Origin: an uncultured Pseudomonadota bacterium
GTDB taxonomy: Bacteria; Myxococcota_A; Bradymonadia; Bradymonadales; Bradymonadaceae
Direction of reading: 5' to 3'
Assembly: GCA_913057905.1 (NCBI GenBank)
Contig: CAJXPB010000008.1
Coordinates: forward strand, 1-64,000
DNA length: 64,000 nucleotides
In this document: positions 37,123-46,382 of the stretch, in pieces
Layout: each line of letters starts with the position of its first letter
Numbering within the stretch: position 1 is the first letter of the stretch
Position numbers and translations under genes: made by a program
The notes under the pieces: model-generated
Told to the model about the DNA's origin: nothing
Databases searched by the model: none
Seen by the model: only the letters and a program-made list of their open reading frames with translations

Positions 37123-37875
37123 ATGCGTATCCGAACCGATATCCCGCTCCTGGTCGCGGCTGTCTGTTGTCTGGCTTGGCCGAGCGCCGCGCTGGCGTCG
37201 TCGGCCAAAGAGGAGGAGCTGCGCACCGAAGGCATGACCGTCGAGGTCGATCATCTCGAGGTCGAACGCGACGAAGATTTCAATACCGTCGAGCTTCAGT
37301 GGGAGATCGATGCCGCCGACTTCTCGGAGGCACGTCGGCGCGGGCTTGCGATCTGGCTGCAGGTCGACCTCTTCAATGGCTCGTTCGCCGGCGAGGTCCC
37401 CGGGGAAGAGTGGTCGACCTGGCGAGCGATCGCGGTCTCGGACCACGACGGAAGCGTCCAGTTGCCCGATGACCTGACCAACTCCGACAAACATGTCGGC
37501 GTGCGGGTGCTGGCGGTCAGCGACGGCCGCCACCTGCCGCCGCTACACGCCCTCTACGGGCAGACTCGGCTGACCGTCGGCGTCGATCCCCTGCACGACG
37601 ATGACCACAAGCATGTCGATGACCGGGCTCACGCCCAGCACAACGAGGTCAATCACGGCCGGTCCGTCTACGAATCCACCGAGGTGCAGCTCAAGCACAT
37701 CGGGTCGCTATTTCGCTACGACTGGTTTGCCCCGCGTTACGGCTACGCGAACCTCTGCCAGGTCTTCGCCCTGCAGAGCCTGGCCCACCAGCGGCTCCAC
37801 CTGTACTTGAGCCGCCACCACCACAGCCGGTTTCACTCCCACGGCACACGGAACGAGCACCGTAGGCGGCGGTAG
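37123..37875 (+). CDS. Secreted His-rich hypothetical protein
   Basis: A 250-residue protein with a signal peptide (cleavage near AALASSA). I do not recognise a family. The middle (residues about 35-140) is a predicted beta-rich domain. From about 150 on, His residues cluster (DDDHKHVDDRAHAQHNEVNH), and the C terminus is His/Arg-rich (SRHHHSRFHSHGTRNEH). These suggest metal or polyanion binding. GAGG precedes the ATG. It converges with the small acidic gene that follows. Confidence 0.62.
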   Translation: MRIRTDIPLLVAAVCCLAWPSAALASSAKEEELRTEGMTVEVDHLEVERDEDFNTVELQWEIDAADFSEARRRGLAIWLQVDLFNGSFAGEVPGEEWSTWRAIAVSDHDGSVQLPDDLTNSDKHVGVRVLAVSDGRHLPPLHALYGQTRLTVGVDPLHDDDHKHVDDRAHAQHNEVNHGRSVYESTEVQLKHIGSLFRYDWFAPRYGYANLCQVFALQSLAHQRLHLYLSRHHHSRFHSHGTRNEHRRRR

Positions 37876-37882
37876 GGGCCTG

Positions 37883-38083
37883 TCAGCTCTCCTGGACTAG
37901 CCCGAAGAACTGAGAGACCGTCATCGCGACCTCCTCGTCTCCGCAGCGGACCAGACGCCGGTCCGTACACGCCGACTCGCCGGGCTCGGCGGTCTCATCG
38001 ATTTCGCTGGCATCGGCGATGTCGGCGATCTCCTCGGCATCCGTCCGGTCGTCTTCGTTCATTCCATCGGTCATGTTGCTCAT
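37883..38083 (-). CDS. Small acidic hypothetical protein
   Basis: A 66-residue product, strongly acidic in its first 35 residues, ending CTDRRLVRCGDEEVAMTVSQFFGLVQES, with two Cys eight residues apart. No known family is recognised; it is not HemP. A Fur-box-like palindrome and a perfect TTGACA lie 135-165 bp upstream on the same strand, which would suit a metal-responsive small protein. The frame is short and has no homologue I can name. Confidence 0.4.
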   Translation of the reverse strand: MSNMTDGMNEDDRTDAEEIADIADASEIDETAEPGESACTDRRLVRCGDEEVAMTVSQFFGLVQES

Positions 38084-38217
38084 GGCCGTCTCCAGGTGTC
38101 GACTCTTGGAAAGAAGGGGTGCATCACACGGCTGTTCGGATCCGTTCGAACCCTAGCTTCGTACCCATGAGCGGCCGTGTGTGCCCCGACACCGAGGATG
38201 CAGGTGCAGTGCTCACC

Positions 38218-38249
38218 TGTCAAGCCAATTGAAATTGATTTTCATTACT
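38218..38249 (-). promoter_or_regulatory. Fur-box-like palindrome next to a TTGACA -35 element
   Basis: The 19 bases 38231-38249 (plus strand GAAATTGATTTTCATTACT) match 13 of 19 positions of the classical Fur consensus. They contain the TGAAA/TTTCA dyad. On the minus strand a perfect TTGACA occurs at 38223-38218, eight bases away. A weak CATCCT is at -10 spacing. This would control the small acidic gene; it overlaps the end of the neighbouring propeller lipoprotein gene. Confidence 0.35.
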
Positions 38250-39576
38250 GATTCGGCGGGGAGCCCGTCAGAATCGAGAGTTTCGTGGCATTGTCGTCGT
38301 GCCATCGAATCGCAAGCCGGTTGGCAGAGATCCCGACAACCCGTGCCACGTCGCGGCCGTCGAAGGCCCCGATCGTACCGAGCGCTTCGCCATTCTCGGG
38401 ATCGTACATCTCCAGGCCAGCCAGATCTGAGATGCGACTAAAAGCCAGATCGGTTGCACCCCCGAACCCCAGAAAACTGTGGCCGAATTTCCGGGGCGGA
38501 CGGTCACCAGACATATCGAAACGCAGGATCGAGGCCTCGCCGGAGTCGTCAAAGGTGCTGTGCTCGAAATCCCATTCGATGAGCCATCGACCCGACGGGG
38601 ACGCATAGAGGTCGGTATAGTGCCCCCCTCTGGGATCGGGGTCCAGAACCGTGGTCTCTCGACTGTCGTAGTCCAACCGTGAGATGACGCCCCGCCGTTG
38701 TGGGATGTATGCAATCGCAAACCACGACTGCGAAGCCGCCCAGATGCTTGATCTATCACCGCCGTAGAGCGGGTTAAAACTCCGAACCGTTTCGCCGGCT
38801 GCCGGGTCGTATATCTCGACTGTGCCATCGTCCTCCGCGGTCCGCACAATCAGGAACGAGCGCCCGGGGACGAAGTCGATCGGCGCCCCGCCACCGGGCG
38901 AGGTCTCCCATGTCTGTACGTTCTGACCTTCTTGCAGATCGTAGACACCGCCCAGTTCCGGCTCCAGATTATCGCCCACCCAAGCGACGAAACGATTGTC
39001 GTCCCCGACATCGAGAGAGTCGAATTGGATATCCTCGGAGAGATCTCGCGTCGGTTCGATGGATCTCAGATGGGAGAAATCATTCAGGCCCAGATGGTGA
39101 ATCGATCCACTCGAAGAACCGAGCCAAACGGAGTTTTGGCCCGGCCCGCTGAAGGCTAACGCCTCAAAGCCGATGTCGCTGCCTACAGCCGGGTTTCGCA
39201 CGGTCCACTCACCGGGTTCGCCCGTAAGGTCGATGATACGCACTTCGCCATTCGGGGTCTTGAAGCCAACATAGCACCCATTCGGCGAGACCTTCGGATC
39301 ACGAAAGGACGCATCGACGGTCAGCGCCGCTTCGGCGCCGGATAGACGTTTGACCTGCGCCGGAAGAGTGGTGCTGGCCTGCTGGCAGTCCGGTGCCGGG
39401 GGCACCTCGATATCCGGTCGGGCATCGGACGTGTCGGGGACGTCGGGCGGCGGGCCGGGCGCGTCCACGGCACCGCCGTCGAGCTGTTCGACCCACGGCT
39501 TTCGTTGCGTATCCTGGCAGGCGCAAAGATACACCACGGACGCAAGGATCAGAAAAGTCACAAACCGTCGGTTCAT
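38245..39576 (-). CDS. Beta-propeller lipoprotein, tandem paralogue B
   Basis: A 443-residue lipoprotein. The ATG at 39576 gives a signal with lipobox LCAC (Cys20), followed by a Pro/Asp-rich linker. Propeller-like repeats follow, with the shared phrases VSPNGCYVGF, IIDLTGEPGEWTVRNPAVG and SPSGRWLIEWDFE. It is 1 nt downstream of the stop of its paralogue, and the two are alike over their whole mature lengths, so they arose by tandem duplication. Function is unknown. An upstream extension to 39645 looks non-coding. Confidence 0.75.
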   Translation of the reverse strand: MNRRFVTFLILASVVYLCACQDTQRKPWVEQLDGGAVDAPGPPPDVPDTSDARPDIEVPPAPDCQQASTTLPAQVKRLSGAEAALTVDASFRDPKVSPNGCYVGFKTPNGEVRIIDLTGEPGEWTVRNPAVGSDIGFEALAFSGPGQNSVWLGSSSGSIHHLGLNDFSHLRSIEPTRDLSEDIQFDSLDVGDDNRFVAWVGDNLEPELGGVYDLQEGQNVQTWETSPGGGAPIDFVPGRSFLIVRTAEDDGTVEIYDPAAGETVRSFNPLYGGDRSSIWAASQSWFAIAYIPQRRGVISRLDYDSRETTVLDPDPRGGHYTDLYASPSGRWLIEWDFEHSTFDDSGEASILRFDMSGDRPPRKFGHSFLGFGGATDLAFSRISDLAGLEMYDPENGEALGTIGAFDGRDVARVVGISANRLAIRWHDDNATKLSILTGSPPNQ

Positions 39577-39577
39577 C

Positions 39578-40870
39578 TCAGTTCCCCTGCGTGGCCGGTC
39601 GGGATGCGGACACAAATGACGTCTCCATCGTGGCGCCCCCATCATCGTACCATCGCACGGCGAGTCGATCGGCTGAGATCCCTCTCACTCTCTGCACGCT
39701 TCGACCCCCGAAGGCCTCGACCGCTCCGAGCCTCTCTCCGTCGGCCGGATCGTACATCAGCATGCTCCGTCTGTTTTCGTTGCTGCTGAAGAGGAGATCT
39801 GTCGATTGCGCAAATCCCTGAAACTCGTGCCCAAACGTGAGAGGCTCTCGCTCTCCGGTCATGTCGTATCGTCGAATGCCATTTTCCTCGAAATCCCATT
39901 CGGCCAACCAACGACCCGACGGAGCGGCGAACAAATCGATGAAGTGTCCCGACCGGGGAGAGGCATCGACGACGCTGGTCTCCATCGTCTCTCGATCAAG
40001 CCGGCGGATTTGAAAGTCCCGGTTGTCGCCGACATAAGAATAGGCAATCCACCCATCTGTCGCCGCCCACGGTGCCGTGTCGTTTGCGACCCACCGGCTC
40101 CAGCTCGCTCGTGTCGCTTCCGCCTCAGGGTCGTAGAGCCTCATTGTACGTACCCCACCGGACCCTGGACCCGGCATCTGAATGACCGCTGTGTTGCCCG
40201 CCGGTAGAAACGCGATGGCCGGCCCGGCAGTCGACCGAACCCTCCAGGTATCGATTCGCTTGTCCGATAACGTGTCAAAGATGGTGGCAACGGCTTCATC
40301 GGTCGCATCGTCCCAGCCTTCCAGGGCGAGGTAGCGACCGTTCGGGCCGACGTCGACGTACCAGAATTCGGCCTCTCCGGCTTCTTCAATGCCCTGAACG
40401 GAGCGGATCTGCGAGAAATCGCCCAGCGAGAGCAGACGAATCGAACCGTCCGACGCCGCAAACCACGCTGTATTCTCATCTCGACGCGTGAAGGACATCG
40501 ACGTCAACTCAACCGACTTCCCAGCCGAAGGATTGCGGACCGTCCATTTCTCGGCAGAGCCCGTGAGGTCGGCGATCCGAAGCTCATTGTCGACGTTCTC
40601 GAAGGCGGCGTAGCAGCCGTGCGGTGACACCGTCATCCGGTCGTGGTTCGTCTCGATCCGAAGCACCGGTTCTGCCCTGGAGAGCGCGCGGGCTCGATCG
40701 CGTAGATCAGGATCAGACCCTGGCTGGCGACACTCCGGCTCCTCCGGAGGAGGGCCGTTGCCCGAATCATCGCCGTTCAACCAAGGCTGTCCCACTGTCC
40801 GGTCGGCACACCCCCCGAAGAGGACGGCCGCAGCGAATAACGCGCAAATCGTGTAACCTCGATAGGCCAT
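39578..40870 (-). CDS. Beta-propeller lipoprotein, tandem paralogue A
   Basis: A 430-residue lipoprotein (lipobox LFGGC, Cys21). Its repeat phrases match paralogue B: VSPHGCYAAF, IADLTGSAEKWTVRNPSAG and APSGRWLAEWDFEE. It belongs to WD40/propeller-type surface proteins without catalytic motifs. It is the first gene of the pair and lies 50 bp from the permease that precedes it on the same strand. Confidence 0.75.
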   Translation of the reverse strand: MAYRGYTICALFAAAVLFGGCADRTVGQPWLNGDDSGNGPPPEEPECRQPGSDPDLRDRARALSRAEPVLRIETNHDRMTVSPHGCYAAFENVDNELRIADLTGSAEKWTVRNPSAGKSVELTSMSFTRRDENTAWFAASDGSIRLLSLGDFSQIRSVQGIEEAGEAEFWYVDVGPNGRYLALEGWDDATDEAVATIFDTLSDKRIDTWRVRSTAGPAIAFLPAGNTAVIQMPGPGSGGVRTMRLYDPEAEATRASWSRWVANDTAPWAATDGWIAYSYVGDNRDFQIRRLDRETMETSVVDASPRSGHFIDLFAAPSGRWLAEWDFEENGIRRYDMTGEREPLTFGHEFQGFAQSTDLLFSSNENRRSMLMYDPADGERLGAVEAFGGRSVQRVRGISADRLAVRWYDDGGATMETSFVSASRPATQGN

Positions 40871-40920
40871 GGTACCCCAAAAGCCTACCGACCGCGCGAC
40901 TGCGTCTCAATCTCGCCCTG

Positions 40921-42132
40921 TCAGCCAAGCGTCGACCAGGCGAAGATGGTGAGTCCACCCACATCCACCGCCAAGAACAGGAAGGCGACGATGCGCTTGA
41001 AACCCGGGCCGGAGTCGTCACTCGACTCTCCGGTCTCTTCGCGCTGGCGCATCCGTCGATGCATCCAGACCAATACGCCGGCCACGACCGCAAAGGCGAG
41101 GTTGAACCAGAAGGTGTAGTCGATCTTGAAGCGAGTCACCTCTTCGACGACCCGCTGGGTCTCGGGGATGGCGCCGATCGCCTCGAATCCCCACCACAGA
41201 AGCAGGGCGGTCGAGACCATGCTGACGTACATGATGCCGGCGATGAACAGGGCGACCTTCCAGCCGTAGTATTCCCGGTTGACCAGCACCAGAGGGGGCA
41301 CGACCAAGTCGGAGTAGATAAACGCCATGATCCCGGCGAACATCACGCCGTTGGCGCTGAGCACCGTCGCCAGTGGGATGTTCCCCATCGACCCGATGAA
41401 GGTCATCATCGCCACGAAGGGTCCGACCAATGCGTTCTGCAGGGCCAACCAACCGGGCGCGACCTCGCCCTCCATGCCGACCAAAAAGACCGCCTCCCAA
41501 ATGTTGGTCGGCACGACGACGGCGACGATGCCGGCGATCGAAAACCCGATCAGGATTTCCTCCCAGACCATCTTCCACTCGTCGACGAAGCTTCGGCCGA
41601 CGCGAAGCCAGCCGTCCCAGCTCTGGATGCGCTCCTTCCAATCAAAGTCCTCGGCCAGGTCACCGGCCTCCTCCTCGACCTTTTTGCGCGCCTGGTCGAA
41701 CCACTCATCCGGGCTGACCTGCTTGATCAACGTGCTGCTGATCCCGATCAGGATGACGCCGCCAATGATCTCGGCGATCAGAAACTCCCAGCCCAGAAAG
41801 ATGACGATCAGGATGCCGAGCTCGATGACCAGGTTGGTCGAGGCGAACATGAAGGCGACGGCCTCGACGAACCTCGCCCCCTTGAGCACCAGCGCCCGGG
41901 CGGTCGACAGAGCGGCAAACGAACACGACGAGGAGATGGCCCCGAACGCCGACGCCAGCCCAATACTTTTGGGCTTCCCGTCGCCCATGTACTCGGTCAG
42001 GCGCTTCTTGGGCACAAACGTCTGGATCATGGCGCTGACGAAGTACCCCAGCACGAAGGCCCAACCGGACTTCCAGAAAAATCCCAGCCCGGTCTTGGTC
42101 GCCTGACCCCAGGTCTGCATCCACTCGGTCAT
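40921..42132 (-). CDS. Permease of the PF03773 (DUF318/YraQ/SO_0444) family
   Basis: Inner-membrane permease of 403 residues with two groups of hydrophobic helices and a hydrophilic loop (about 135-190). The family motif of small residues and Cys is SSCSFAALSTARALVLKGA, with a second repeat GSMGNIPLATVLSANGVMFA. Members of this family export metals or metalloids such as Cu/Zn or As derivatives. The placement next to an RND metal-efflux operon fits such a role. GGGAGGA lies before the ATG. Substrate assignment is inference. Confidence 0.8.
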   Translation of the reverse strand: MTEWMQTWGQATKTGLGFFWKSGWAFVLGYFVSAMIQTFVPKKRLTEYMGDGKPKSIGLASAFGAISSSCSFAALSTARALVLKGARFVEAVAFMFASTNLVIELGILIVIFLGWEFLIAEIIGGVILIGISSTLIKQVSPDEWFDQARKKVEEEAGDLAEDFDWKERIQSWDGWLRVGRSFVDEWKMVWEEILIGFSIAGIVAVVVPTNIWEAVFLVGMEGEVAPGWLALQNALVGPFVAMMTFIGSMGNIPLATVLSANGVMFAGIMAFIYSDLVVPPLVLVNREYYGWKVALFIAGIMYVSMVSTALLLWWGFEAIGAIPETQRVVEEVTRFKIDYTFWFNLAFAVVAGVLVWMHRRMRQREETGESSDDSGPGFKRIVAFLFLAVDVGGLTIFAWSTLG

Positions 42133-42251
42133 GCTCGTCCTCCCTCAGATCGAGACTCGCGGAGACACGGCGCATCACAAGAACATGTGCAAGACTGACT
42201 CCAGTGGACTCGCGCCCGAGGCGGATCTGCCCGCACGCGACACGTTGTGGG

Positions 42252-42912
42252 TTATTGATCAACGTCGTCGGGAAAACTCGACACCTCGTCGACGCGCGTA
42301 CCGAGTTGCTCTATCGCATCGAGTATCTGCTCGGGGTCGACCGCCCCACCCATGTAGTGGATGCCCGACGGAATCGAGCCAGCCAGAAGTTGGTCCAGGG
42401 CCGCCACCGTGGCGATCGCTGTGGATTCGTAGACATCGGGGTGAAAGAGCCGGGTGCGATAGCGACACTGCTGGCCGTCGATGCGCCCTCGCGTGATACA
42501 TTGGAGCATCAGGCCAGAGGGGCCCGGCGCCAGCCATCGATTCAGCCGATCGAGATCGCGGCGGACCAAGGCGGATGGCATCCCGGGGACGATCCCGCCC
42601 TCGGTGAGCAGACGAAGACCCGCCTTCTGAACGGCAGCCTCGCGGTCCCGTAGCACAGGCGACTTCTCGGGGTCGGGAATGATGTCCAAATAGTCTGTTC
42701 CCGTCTGGATGGCGGCATCGACAATGCCTTCTGGGCGCGAACGCTCGCCCTGAAATGGGAGCGCCACGAGGACGACATCGACATCGCGGAGATGGTCAAC
42801 GAGGTCGTCCGGACGGTCGACGTCGACCGCGGCCCAGTCGATACCGAGTTGGTTCGCCCAGGCCTCGGCCTTCGAGGCCGTAGCCGCCGAGGATGGAGAG
42901 AGTGGCGGACAT
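42252..42912 (-). pseudogene. Broken saccharopine-dehydrogenase-like gene with internal deletion
   Basis: Begins at ATG 42912, overlapping the PII stop (TGATG), and reads MSATLSILGGYG, a Rossmann start. The frame then shifts. The continuing frame reads KAEAWANQLGIDWAAVDVD and runs to a normal-looking C terminus (stop at 42252). In relatives, about 30 residues separate GGYG from the KAEA helix; they are absent here. The junction contains a perfect inverted repeat GGCCTCG-GCCTT-CGAGGCC (42861-42879). So this is either a pseudogene with a hairpin-associated deletion or an assembly collapse. An intact distant relative is at 9.2-10.5 kb. Function of the original was probably an NAD(P)-dependent reductase. 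Confidence 0.75.
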
Positions 42913-43253
42913 CAGATCGCTTCGTCGCCGCGCTCGCCGGTACGAATGCGCACGGCATCGGCGACGTCATAGATGAAAATTTTGCCATCGCCGGGTTTGC
43001 CGGTGTGGGCATGTTCGCGGATCAATTCGACGATATGTTCGAGTTGGTCATCCCGGACGACGATTTCGATCTTGACCTTCTTGGCGAACCGATGGGGGCC
43101 GGAGTCGACCGGATGGTCGGTATGGGCGGCCTTGCTTCGGCCCCAGCCCGAAGTCGTCTCCGCGGTGACGCCCGGAAGGTCGTCGCAGGCGGCCAGGGCA
43201 TCGAAGACCTCGTCTTTCATGTGCGGCTGGATGATCGCTTTGATCTCTTTCAT
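42912..43253 (-). CDS. PII-like signalling protein in the RND efflux operon
   Basis: A 113-residue member of the PII/GlnB fold (MKEIKAIIQPHMKDEVFDAL ... GDGKIFIYDVADAVRIRTGE). The T-loop region (SKAAHTDHPVDSGPHRF) is His-rich and has no Tyr at the tip, so uridylylation as in GlnB is not expected. PII-like proteins are found beside CzcA-type pumps and may sense metal or nucleotide. AAGGAGCT precedes the ATG at 43253, which is 14 bases after the pump stop. A 20-codon upstream extension is disfavoured. Confidence 0.85.
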   Translation of the reverse strand: MKEIKAIIQPHMKDEVFDALAACDDLPGVTAETTSGWGRSKAAHTDHPVDSGPHRFAKKVKIEIVVRDDQLEHIVELIREHAHTGKPGDGKIFIYDVADAVRIRTGERGDEAI

Positions 43254-43267
43254 GGGAGAGCTCCTTG

Positions 43268-46200
43268 CTACATCTCGACTTCGGATTCGTCTGTCAGCCA
43301 CTCGGTCATCCATTTGTAGACGGCAGGGAGGACGATCAACGTCAGGGCCGTCGACGTGAAGAGTCCACCGACGACGACGGCGGCCAGGGGTCGCTGGACG
43401 TTCGAGCCGATGTCGTTTGCAAGCAGCAGCGGCACGAGCCCACCGATGGTGGTGGCGGCGGTCATCAAGACGGGGCGCAGACGGCTCATGGCCCCCTGAA
43501 TAACCGACTCGCGTAGTTCACCGCCGCGCTGGCGGATCTGGTTGATGTAGTCGACCAGCACGTTGCCGTTGAGCACGGCGATGCCGAAGATGGCGATGAA
43601 TCCGACAGCGGCCGGCACCGATAGATAGAGTCCCGAGATCCAGAGGGCGACCAGCCCGCCGATGGTCGCAAAGGGGACGTTCAGGAAGATCATGGTGGCA
43701 TCGCGGAAGCGGCCGAAGGCGCTGTACAGCATAAAGAAGATCAACAACATCGTGACCGGGACGACGATGAGAAGACGCTGCATGGCGCGGCGCTGGTTTT
43801 CGAACTGACCGCCGTACTCGACCCAGTAGCCCGCCGGCATGTCGACCTGGTCCTGAACCTTGTTCTGGATCTCTTTGACGACACCGCCCATGTCACGGCC
43901 CCGCACATTGAGCTGCACGTAGAGTCGCCGGCTCGCCTTGTTGCGCGAGATCATCTTGGGACCCTCGCTGACGGTCACCTCGGCGACCTGGGAGACGGGC
44001 ACCAATCCGCCGTCATCGGTCTGGATGGTCAGGTTACGGATCTGTTCGATGTATCTGCGCTGGGACTCCTTCAGCCGCACGAAGATGTCGAAACGGCGAA
44101 TCCCCTCGAAGACCTTGCCGGCCGTCGACCCGCCGATGCCCGTCTCGATGACGGTCATAAACTCGTCGACCGAGACGCCCAGCCGCGAGAGCTTCTGGCG
44201 GTTCGGCCGCACGACGACCTGATTTTTGCCGCCCTGTTGCTGCATGCGCACATCGACGGCGCCCTCGACACCTTTGGTCACCTCGACGATCTGGCGGCCC
44301 ACGTCTTTGAGCTCCTCGAGGCCGCTGCCGAAGATACTGATGGCGACCTCGGCGCGGATGCCGCTGAGCAGCCGATCGGTGCGGATCTGGATGGGCTGGG
44401 AGATGTTGAACTTCAGCGCCGGAAGCTGTTCGTTGAGTGTCTCGGCGATCGCGGTCTGAAGCTCCTCGTAATTGCGCCCCGACGACCACTCCGGCAGCGG
44501 CTTCAGGTCGACCAGTGTGGCCACCACGTTGACCGGTTCGGGATCCCCGCCGACCTCGGCCCGGCCCACCCGGGTGTGGGTCGCCTGGACCTCAGGGAAC
44601 TCGTCGATGGTCTTTTTGACGCGATCGCCGTACTCGATGCCCTGTTTCAAGTTGGCACCGGGCGGCAAAACCGAGCGGATCTGGTAGGTCCCCTCCCTGA
44701 GGGTGGGCATGAACTCGGTGCCCAGCATCGGGAACAGCGACAGGGCGCCCGCCAGGGCGACGGCGGCCCCGGCGAGGACGGCCTTTGGGTGATCGACCGC
44801 CCAACTGACGATCGGTTTGTACGCTCCCTTCAGCCAACCGACGATGCGTGGCTCGGCGCCCGCCGCGTCCTTCGAGAAGACCAGGCTGGAGACCACCGGA
44901 ATCATCGTCAGCGCCAGGGCCATCGCGCCCAACAGCGCAAAGGAGATGGTGTAGGCCATCGGCGAGAACATCTTCCCCTCGACGCCCTCCAGGGTAAAAA
45001 GCGGCAAGAAGACGATGACGATGATCGAGACCGAGAAGACCACGGGCCGGCCGACCTCGCGGGAGGCCTCACCGACGAGCCGGAGCACCGAAACGTCCTC
45101 ATCGCGGCGTCGCTCCAGATGGCTGATGATATTTTCGACGACCACGACTGCCCCGTCGACGAGCATGCCGATCCCGATCGCCAGGCCTCCCAGGCTCATC
45201 AGGTTGGCGGTCAGGCCCACTGCCTTCATGCCCAGAAACGCCACCAGCGCCGACAGTGGCAAGATCGAGCTGACGATCAGCGTCGAGCGCAGGTTGCCCA
45301 GAAAGAGATACAGAAAAAACAGCACCAGGATGGCGCCCATCATCAGGGCGTTTTGGACCGTGCCCACCGCCTTGTCGATGAGTTGACCCTGCGAGTAGAA
45401 GACATCCAGGGTCATGCCGTCGGGCAGGGCCTGTTTGGCCGATTTGACCTTGTTCCGGATGCGACTCAAGACGTCGCGAGTGTTCGTGTTGATCAGCTTC
45501 ATGACCACACCGCCGACCGTCTCCTCGCCGCCCGACAGGAGGGTCCCGCGCCGGATCGCCCGGCCGTAGTCGACGGTGGCCACATCCTCGACGGTCACCG
45601 GCGTGCCCATCTGCTCGGTGATCACGGTGTTTCGCAGGTTCTCCAGCCCTTTACGCCCCGGCTTGACCCACCCGTAGCCGCGGACGATGTACTCCTCGCC
45701 AGATCGCTCGATGAACGAGCCGCCGACGTTTTTGTTGTTCGACATGATCGCCTCGCGCACCTGGCGGACGGTCAGGTCCCGGGCGATCATCTTTGATTGG
45801 TTGAGTTCAACCTGGAACTGACGCTTGTAGCCGCCGACCGACAGCACACTGGTGACCCCCTTGGTCGTGCGCAACAGGGGTTTGACGATCCAGTCCTGTG
45901 CGGTGCGTCGCTCCATCAGGGAGTGGTCGGCGCCCTCCTTGTTTTTGACCTCGTACATCAGCACCCGCCCCAGGCCCGTGGTCATCGGGCCCAGACTCGG
46001 GTCTCCCAGGCCCTCGGGAATCTTCTCGCGCGCTTTGGATAGCCGCTCCGAGACGAGCCGCCGGGCAAAGAAGTAGTCGGTGCCATCCTCGAAGTAGACG
46101 TTGACGCGGGAGAGCCCAAAAATAGACGTGCTCTGGACCCGATCGAGCCTGGGGATGCCGTACATCGACACCTCGATCGGGTAGCTGATCTGTTTTTCGA

Positions 46201-46381
46201 CATCGACCGGCGACAGCCCCGGGCTGACGGTGAAGATCTGGACGACCGTCGGCGAGGCATCGGGGTAGGAGTCGACCGGGACGGTACGGTAGGCCCACCA
46301 GCCGGCGCCGACCGTCGCGACGACGAAGACCAGGACCATCAGGCGGTTTTCGAGCGCCGTATCGATGATGCGATCGATCAT
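43268..46381 (-). CDS. CzcA/CusA-type heavy-metal RND efflux pump
   Basis: Inner-membrane proton-driven trimeric pump of 1037 residues for metal ions, with the normal twelve-helix, two-porter-domain layout. It starts with FTVSPGLSPVDVEKQISYPIEV. The helix-4 region is GMLVDGAVVVVENIISHLERR, which supplies the Asp of the proton relay. The periplasmic segment PIQIRTDRLLSGIRAEVAISIFG lies where CusA carries a methionine ligand; here the equivalent position is Arg, which argues against a Cu/Ag-specific site and leans toward Zn/Co/Ni types. The start lies one base after the adaptor's stop. Operon order is outer-membrane factor, adaptor, pump, PII-like. Confidence 0.94.
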   Translation of the reverse strand: MIDRIIDTALENRLMVLVFVVATVGAGWWAYRTVPVDSYPDASPTVVQIFTVSPGLSPVDVEKQISYPIEVSMYGIPRLDRVQSTSIFGLSRVNVYFEDGTDYFFARRLVSERLSKAREKIPEGLGDPSLGPMTTGLGRVLMYEVKNKEGADHSLMERRTAQDWIVKPLLRTTKGVTSVLSVGGYKRQFQVELNQSKMIARDLTVRQVREAIMSNNKNVGGSFIERSGEEYIVRGYGWVKPGRKGLENLRNTVITEQMGTPVTVEDVATVDYGRAIRRGTLLSGGEETVGGVVMKLINTNTRDVLSRIRNKVKSAKQALPDGMTLDVFYSQGQLIDKAVGTVQNALMMGAILVLFFLYLFLGNLRSTLIVSSILPLSALVAFLGMKAVGLTANLMSLGGLAIGIGMLVDGAVVVVENIISHLERRRDEDVSVLRLVGEASREVGRPVVFSVSIIVIVFLPLFTLEGVEGKMFSPMAYTISFALLGAMALALTMIPVVSSLVFSKDAAGAEPRIVGWLKGAYKPIVSWAVDHPKAVLAGAAVALAGALSLFPMLGTEFMPTLREGTYQIRSVLPPGANLKQGIEYGDRVKKTIDEFPEVQATHTRVGRAEVGGDPEPVNVVATLVDLKPLPEWSSGRNYEELQTAIAETLNEQLPALKFNISQPIQIRTDRLLSGIRAEVAISIFGSGLEELKDVGRQIVEVTKGVEGAVDVRMQQQGGKNQVVVRPNRQKLSRLGVSVDEFMTVIETGIGGSTAGKVFEGIRRFDIFVRLKESQRRYIEQIRNLTIQTDDGGLVPVSQVAEVTVSEGPKMISRNKASRRLYVQLNVRGRDMGGVVKEIQNKVQDQVDMPAGYWVEYGGQFENQRRAMQRLLIVVPVTMLLIFFMLYSAFGRFRDATMIFLNVPFATIGGLVALWISGLYLSVPAAVGFIAIFGIAVLNGNVLVDYINQIRQRGGELRESVIQGAMSRLRPVLMTAATTIGGLVPLLLANDIGSNVQRPLAAVVVGGLFTSTALTLIVLPAVYKWMTEWLTDESEVEM

Positions 46382-46382
46382 A

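Noticed and set aside
37883..38083. HemP hemin-uptake protein
   Set aside because: The HemP signature (H-x4-Y-x-LR-x-T-x2-GKLILTK) is absent despite the upstream Fur-like box.
44237..45796. Long plus-strand frame within the RND pump
   Set aside because: Antisense to a conserved pump gene; composition and repeats of Asp/His/Gln reflect reverse codons.
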